Source of the DNA: Dyella sp. EPa41
GTDB lineage: Bacteria > Pseudomonadota > Gammaproteobacteria > Xanthomonadales > Rhodanobacteraceae
Assembly: GCF_016586165.1 (NCBI RefSeq)
Contig: NZ_BCPR01000028.1
Span: 1 to 56,099, forward strand
Direction of reading: 5' to 3'
Length of the DNA: 56,099 nt
Within the stretch, counting starts at the first letter, position 1. Each line of letters begins with the position of its first letter. The translations under genes and the position numbers were made by a program. The notes below the pieces were generated by a model. That model made no database searches and was not told the origin of the DNA. It saw nothing but the letters and a program-made list of their open reading frames with translations. This document shows positions 51,999 to 56,099 of the stretch, in pieces.

Positions 51999-52672
51999 GA
52001 GCCGCCAACCACTCGCTGTCGCCCGCCGCGCCACGCCATACCGCGCAGACCCTTCTCGGCCTTGCATGGGCCATGGGTTTTGCGTGGCTGCCCCTGACCC
52101 GATGGATGCACGAGTTTGCCGATACCGCGCATTTGCTGGCTTATGAAGCCGTGTGGTGGCTCGCGACGCTGGCGTTGCTGCGGTACGTGCGCGCCGTAGA
52201 GCGCCGGCCGCTCACGTCGATCGGCCTCGTGCGGCCCCAAGCGCCCGCTCTCGCACTTGGCGTCGCCGCTGGCGTGGTGGTCACCATCGTCATGGGCATG
52301 CTCTATCTGGTGGTGTTGCCCACCCTGCACCTGGCCGACCAGGTCGCCAACACGGCGAATGCCCGTCTTCTCGCCATGACGCCGCTGTGGTGGCGGCTTC
52401 TGTCCTGCGTGCGCGCCGCAGTCGCCGAAGAGGTGATGTTTCGCGGCTACGCCATGGAACGCCTGCAGGAACTCACCGGCAGCCGGTCCGTGGCGCTGTG
52501 GGCATCTTGTGCCGCCTTCACCTTGGCCCATGTCGGCGCCTGGGGCTGGAGCCATGTCATCGTCGTCGCCGTGGGAGGCCTGGCGTTTTCCCTGCTGTAC
52601 CTGTGGAAGCGCAACCTGTGGGTCAACATCACCGCGCACCTCATCGTGGATGTGGTGTCGATGCTTGGTTGA
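51995..52672 (+). CDS. CPBP-family intramembrane glutamic protease
   Basis: 225 residues with about six to seven membrane helices. CPBP (Abi/CAAX protease-like) motifs: E-E-V-M-F-R-G-Y (Glu145, Glu146, Arg150), F-T-L-A-H-V-G (His179) and N-I-T-A-H-L-I-V-D (Asn211/His215), so the active site is complete. Such proteases process prenylated or bacteriocin-like peptides or act in immunity; the role here is unknown. The ATG overlaps the TetR stop (ATGA), implying strict co-expression and TetR control. Confidence 0.92.
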   Translation: MRAANHSLSPAAPRHTAQTLLGLAWAMGFAWLPLTRWMHEFADTAHLLAYEAVWWLATLALLRYVRAVERRPLTSIGLVRPQAPALALGVAAGVVVTIVMGMLYLVVLPTLHLADQVANTANARLLAMTPLWWRLLSCVRAAVAEEVMFRGYAMERLQELTGSRSVALWASCAAFTLAHVGAWGWSHVIVVAVGGLAFSLLYLWKRNLWVNITAHLIVDVVSMLG

Positions 52673-52813
52673 TGCCATCGAGCGAACCCGCCGGGCCGGA
52701 CGCCTTCCATCAGAAGCGAAGGCACTCCGGCAGGGGCGTGTTTGCTAAAGCAAGACCGGCCGCGCATTGAAACGCGCCGATGGCCAGCCATGGGCCTGCG
52801 ATCGAATGATCGC

Positions 52814-53440
52814 TCACGCACCACCCAGGCGGGCAACGAGCTCATCCGTTGTCACGATGGCGTGGGCAAACGTCGGGCCATTGAGCTCGTGCGCCGAGTG
52901 CATCATCTCCGGCTTGAACGCCGCCGTGGCATCGCGCACCAGGGTCACGTGATATCCCATTTCACTGGCATAGCGTCCGGTGCACTCGATGCAGGTGTTC
53001 GCCAACAGGCCAGCGATGATCACGTGCGTTATGCCCTGTTGTTTCAGGCGAAAATCGAGATCGGTGTTGGCAAAGCCGCTGGAACCCCAGTGCTCCTTCA
53101 CCACGATATCGCCCGGCTTGGGCGCAAATTCCGGATGCCAATCGCCGCCCCACTCGCCGCGTGCAAAATGATGCCCGTGAAATACCTTCATCTGGTTGGG
53201 ATTGGGGTGGCTCCAACCCTCGTAGTCGCCAGGCTCCCAACGCCGGTGCGGCACGAACACGACCGGCAGCCCATGCTTCCGTGCCGCGCGATCGAGCTTG
53301 CGAAGGTTGTCGAGCAAGCCGACTTCGTCGGCAATCGGCTTGATCAAGGGGTAGACCTTTCCGCCGTCGGACAGAAAGTCGTTGTACGGGTCGACCAACA
53401 GATAGGCCGTACGACCGGAAGGATAGACGGTCTCGGACAT
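52814..53440 (-). CDS. isochorismatase/nicotinamidase-superfamily hydrolase
   Basis: 208-residue cysteine hydrolase. Catalytic residues: Asp17 in L-L-V-D-P-Y-N-D-F-L, Lys115 in D-I-V-V-K-E-H-W and Cys150 in G-L-L-A-N-T-C-I-E-C-T. H-P-N-P-N-Q-M-K-V-F-H-G-H-H-F is a characteristic insertion. Substrate unknown (amide, biuret or isochorismate-like). GGAG 7 nt before ATG 53440. Second isochorismatase-fold gene in the window, not a close copy of the first. Confidence 0.92.
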   Translation of the reverse strand: MSETVYPSGRTAYLLVDPYNDFLSDGGKVYPLIKPIADEVGLLDNLRKLDRAARKHGLPVVFVPHRRWEPGDYEGWSHPNPNQMKVFHGHHFARGEWGGDWHPEFAPKPGDIVVKEHWGSSGFANTDLDFRLKQQGITHVIIAGLLANTCIECTGRYASEMGYHVTLVRDATAAFKPEMMHSAHELNGPTFAHAIVTTDELVARLGGA

Positions 53441-53945
53441 GGCTAGTCTCCAAGGCATGAGAAATGCCGACCGCCGATGGCCAGAGCCTCAGCTCTTGCT
53501 ACCGGCAAGCGAACAACTTAGCCCCTTCCCGTCTTGCTCACTAGCGGCTCTTTTCGGAGAGAGCGCTTCGCGGCTACTGGCGCCCTTTCGCATCATCCGC
53601 CTGACCGTGCCGCCCAACCCCAGATGTGGTCGTGGTGGATACAACATGTGGTGTCGCACGAGGTACTCGGCCGAGTCCTTGCCTAGGATGCGTTGGATGC
53701 ACCACGCCGATGCAGGGGCCATCGATGTCCGACCGCCACCAGCCTCTTTCATCCTGCGTGGATCCGAGTAGATGGCTCCGAAGCGTGGCCATCCCTTCTC
53801 GCAACCCCGAGAAATCCCCAGGCGACAGTGCACACGCGTCATCGAGGTTTACGCTCAGCGCGCGCTCGCGAAGGAGTCGCCCGCTCTTGTCGGGCTGACA
53901 CCCACCTATTGCTCGCTTACGGTATCGAGCAGCATTGCCAGTCGA
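53441..53945. other. 505-bp gap, possible remnant coding on the minus strand
   Basis: No gene with a ribosome site. On the minus strand near 53610-53710 a stretch reads I-Q-R-I-L-G-K-D-S-A-E-Y-L-V-R-H-H and P-H-L-G-L-G-G-T-V-R-R-M, which looks more protein-like than its flanks and could be a fragment of a lost gene. I cannot name it. It lies at the edge of the plasmid-like stretch. Confidence 0.3.
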
Positions 53946-54335
53946 TCAAAATCGGCCTTTTTCGCCCGCCGCATTTCCACGCGAGGGCCGAAGGCCGAGC
54001 GCGGCCTCGATGCGGCGGGCAAAGTCATGCTCGGCAATCACCGCGGCCGCCTGGGCCTCAAACCGCTCCGCCATGCTTCGGGGTACCGTGAGCCGCACTT
54101 CGCGCCACTCCATCGGCGCGTCACGCCGTGCGAGATGGTTCTCGTAAATGCGGCGTACGTTGCGATCGATGGCACCACGGGTCAGCTGCGCCTCGGCTGC
54201 CAGGATCGATGTTGAAACCCCATCCACCAGGGCTGCGCGGGCGAGTTCCTGATGGCGGGACGTCATGCGCAGACCACGCACGGCAACGGCAAACTGCGCC
54301 GCGCTCAGGCGACGCCCATTGAAACGCTGTTTCAT
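53946..54335 (-). CDS. KorA/TrfB-like DNA-binding regulator
   Basis: 129 residues. It aligns with KorA/TrfB of broad-host-range plasmids: R-R-L-S-A-A-Q-F-A-V-A-V-R-G-L near the N-terminus, A-R-A-A-L-V-D-G-V-S-T-S-I-L-A-A-E-A-Q-L-T-R-G-A-I-D-R-N-V-R-R-I (the V-D-G and L-T-R-G-A blocks match the KorA helix-turn-helix), and V-P-R-S-M-A-E-R-F-E-A-Q. KorA represses plasmid replication and transfer operons. Finding it without replication or transfer genes suggests an island or integrated-plasmid remnant. Family call by pattern. Confidence 0.72.
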   Translation of the reverse strand: MKQRFNGRRLSAAQFAVAVRGLRMTSRHQELARAALVDGVSTSILAAEAQLTRGAIDRNVRRIYENHLARRDAPMEWREVRLTVPRSMAERFEAQAAAVIAEHDFARRIEAALGLRPSRGNAAGEKGRF

Positions 54336-54583
54336 CACCTTGGTACTCCCTGGGCGATGTGATGAGGTGCGCTTGCCCGATCCAGATAAGGGCGACGGCC
54401 AACACTTGGCCCATCTGTCAGTTTGCCGTAACAGTCGTAGAGGCCATGTGTATATAGCGCTCGGTCGACGACCGGAACATGACGCCAAGCACCCCATTCC
54501 ACGCGAGGTGTCTAGGTAAAACTACGGACTTCCAGGTGGCTGCTGACTTCCGTCACGAACGCCCGTGCATCGCCCGTTTGCAC

Positions 54584-54895
54584 TTATGTCGCGGGCGGGC
54601 ACCCTTCCCGCAGCGCGCTCACTGTCGCCAGGTCGTAGCGTGCCTGCAGCAGCAGCCAGTACACCGGCGTGGAATCCGTGACGAGGGACAGGCGCAGCGC
54701 GCATTCGACGTTGACGCGTCGACGGCTCAACGTGATATCCCGCAGCGTGGTCAATGAGATGCCGGTGCGGCGGGCAAAACGTGCCAGCGGTATGGCGCGG
54801 GGCCGGAGGTAATCGGTCAGCAGTACCTCGCCGGGGCTACGCAACACCATCGACGGGTCAAAGTCCATCAGCGGATTGATCTTGATGAGGCACAT
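54584..54895 (-). CDS. higA: HigA-type addiction antitoxin, orphan
   Basis: 103-residue XRE-family HigA antitoxin. It has P-G-E-V-L-L-T-D-Y-L-R-P (the H-P-G-E-x-L-x-E-x-x block), then the helix-turn-helix L-A-R-R-T-G-I-S-L-T-T-L-R-D-I and R-R-R-V-N-V-E-C-A-L-R-L-S, and T-P-V-Y-W-L-L-L-Q-A-R-Y-D-L at the C-terminus as in HigA. A HigB toxin gene would be expected just upstream on the same strand, but no HigB-like frame is seen there. AAGGA precedes ATG 54895. Confidence 0.85.
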   Translation of the reverse strand: MCLIKINPLMDFDPSMVLRSPGEVLLTDYLRPRAIPLARFARRTGISLTTLRDITLSRRRVNVECALRLSLVTDSTPVYWLLLQARYDLATVSALREGCPPAT

Positions 54896-55624
54896 ACGGC
54901 TTCCTTTCCTGTCAGGCATGGCTCAACGACGGATCAAGCCCTACAGGCTTCCGTGTCGGCGCACGCCGTGGACGATGTAGGTGATCGCTGAGGTGCAGCG
55001 CAGCGGCCGACAAACCGGAACGCCGCGGAAACGATCACTGGGCGAGCGAAATGCTCACGTCGGGCTGGTATCAAGCCTTGCAGCGCAGAAAGCCGGATTT
55101 ATCCGTAGCCGATGGCGGTTGTCAGCGAAAGCTGACAGGCGCGGCTGTGAGCTGCCCTGCCGGCGGCATGTGGGCCGACGAGACAGGATGTGAAAGTGCC
55201 ATCGAGGGGAATGGACGGGCGAATGCGCCCCGTAAGATCGCGGATAGCCATTTTCAACTCTGGTTAGTTGGTGATGGTCAGCGGGTCGCATGAGTTGCTG
55301 CTCATGCGGCCCGCGCTTCACGACGTTGGCGTCGTGGCCAGCTCCGCTACGTTGTTACAGGCATCGAAGTGGCTTGCTGAAAGTAGCAAACAGCTTTCAT
55401 CCAGCCTGTCAGCGATCACTACGCAACGGCCTAGCCAAGTGCCGATACGGGTGTCGGAACTCAATGACCCCGAGTACGACGATGCCTTCCCCCACGCCAG
55501 CCATGGGTCGGAAACTGGCGATCCATCGTTCGGCCAATCAAAACCGTCCTATAGGTCATGGACATATGGGAATCCGAAGGTGCCAAGTCGACTCACATGT
55601 CAGGCAACTTTTCTCGCCGCCATC
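54896..55624. other. 729-bp gap with a long hairpin, no gene supported
   Basis: Frames exist on both strands but none shows a recognisable protein or a convincing ribosome site. In particular no HigB toxin is seen. A 14-bp stem (55281-55314) lies in it. The sequence is lower in GC than the rest of the window, consistent with acquired or decayed DNA. Confidence 0.4.
55281..55314. repeat. 14-bp hairpin in the intergenic island
   Basis: GCGGGTCGCATGAG (55281-55294) pairs with CTCATGCGGCCCGC (55301-55314) around a 6-nt loop TTGCTG; the only non-Watson-Crick pair is a G-T. It is not followed by T residues. It could be a terminator, a protein site or an element end. Confidence 0.55.
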
Positions 55625-56053
55625 CTAGGCGGTTGTCTGATCAATGCCATACCGAATGGCGGCTTTTAGCGTCTCCAGGCTTATATCGCGCACAGCTTTG
55701 AACTTGATGCAGTACCCGGTTATTTTCGCCTTGCCGAGGTCCTTGCCGTAGGCGCGCGCCAGGTATGCCTTGTCTTCGATTCCGAGGATGTACACGGAAA
55801 TTCCCGTGGTGTTTGCGCTGATGCCGACCTGGTAGAACTCCCTGGTATTGCCGTTGGCGTACTTAATCGTCTGAGTGCCATACCCCACATTGGGGTTGGA
55901 CACGGTTTTACCTGAGTCGTCCTTGCCATCCAGGAACCACAACCTGCACTTCGGCATGACATCCAGAATGACGCGATGCAGCTCCCTCAGATCGCCGCCC
56001 TTCGGCTCAGGCTGGGCGGCGAAATAGTCCTCGATTTGTTCGTCAATGCTCAT
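55625..56053 (-). CDS. DUF1801 domain protein
   Basis: 142-residue cytoplasmic protein of the DUF1801 (YdhG-like, SHOCT-free) family: Q-I-E-D-Y-F-A-A-Q-P-E-P-K, G-Y-G-T-Q-T-I-K-Y-A-N-G, Y-I-L-G-I-E-D-K-A-Y-L-A-R-A-Y and I-T-G-Y-C-I-K-F-K-A-V-R-D-I-S. Function unknown; members often sit in stress or mobile contexts. ATG 56053 is preceded by AAAGGGG. The gene ends at 55625 and lies near the right edge of the window. Confidence 0.85.
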   Translation of the reverse strand: MSIDEQIEDYFAAQPEPKGGDLRELHRVILDVMPKCRLWFLDGKDDSGKTVSNPNVGYGTQTIKYANGNTREFYQVGISANTTGISVYILGIEDKAYLARAYGKDLGKAKITGYCIKFKAVRDISLETLKAAIRYGIDQTTA

Positions 56054-56099
56054 ATAGCCCCTTTACCCAACCGATCAGCCTCAAGCGCCGAACGCAGCA

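Noticed and set aside
49131-53440. A single mobile island covering this whole stretch
   Set aside because: The genes are ordinary chromosomal types with normal codon use and no integrase or repeats; only the part after about 53.5 kb has plasmid-like content.
1-56099. CRISPR arrays, phage structural genes or restriction-modification and retron systems
   Set aside because: No regularly spaced repeats, capsid or tail proteins, methyltransferases, reverse transcriptases or nuclease cassettes were recognised on either strand.

Overview
The window reads as chromosomal DNA of a high-GC gammaproteobacterium, most likely order Lysobacterales (Xanthomonadales), perhaps family Rhodanobacteraceae. This rests on gene families and codon use (strong G/C third-position bias, so long false open frames lie antisense to most genes). 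It is an inference, since there is no rRNA or other phylogenetic marker. No tRNA, rRNA, CRISPR array, integrase or intact insertion sequence was found.

Layout. 1-3648: start and body of a periplasmic alpha-2-macroglobulin lipoprotein, cut by the window edge. 3893-7503: metalloid and stress block, with an ArsR/SdpR-type repressor and membrane-protein pair, then the arsenic cluster arsR-arsC-acr3 facing arsH. 7748-13653: small hydrophilic protein, RsuA-type pseudouridine synthase, GlxA-type AraC regulator, secreted glyoxalase-fold and NTF2-fold proteins, histidine phosphatase, chromosomal ParB-like protein. 13747-19952: Tat-exported GH127-like glycosidase, RraB, DUF2249 protein, 14-helix MFS exporter, YegD-type Hsp70. 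19993-21227: two-gene unit with a YcaC-like hydrolase and a stand-alone M17 N-terminal domain. 21397-23939: remnant of a TRIC channel gene beside a CadC-type winged-helix/TPR regulator. 24474-26825: GDCCVxC protein, AraC regulator and divergent SDR. 26945-32761: complete heavy-metal RND efflux operon (outer-membrane factor, adaptor, CzcA-type pump).

33020-43194 is mostly small secreted or lipid-anchored proteins, PD40 and YncE-like propellers, a GNAT enzyme, a phytanoyl-CoA dioxygenase-like enzyme, an alpha/beta hydrolase and three NTF2-fold exported proteins in total. 43430-48996 holds a frameshifted gene and then an AraC regulator followed by a redox/electrophile set: nitroreductase, AhpD-like protein, FMN azoreductase, DUF3788 protein and zinc-free MDR oxidoreductase. 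49131-53440 carries small membrane proteins, a MazG-like protein, a VOC protein, a TetR-CPBP protease pair with tandem palindromic operators and a cysteine hydrolase. 53946-56053 has plasmid or island flavour: a KorA/TrfB-like regulator, an orphan HigA antitoxin and a DUF1801 protein.

The unifying theme is defence against toxic metals, metalloids and electrophiles, with several small self-regulated repressor units. The sharpest sequence signals are two abutting perfect 16-bp palindromes ending on the TetR start codon, a 15-bp inverted repeat around the SdpR-like promoter, and promoter placement suggesting that three repressors are made from leaderless mRNAs. No clearly new multi-gene system was proven.
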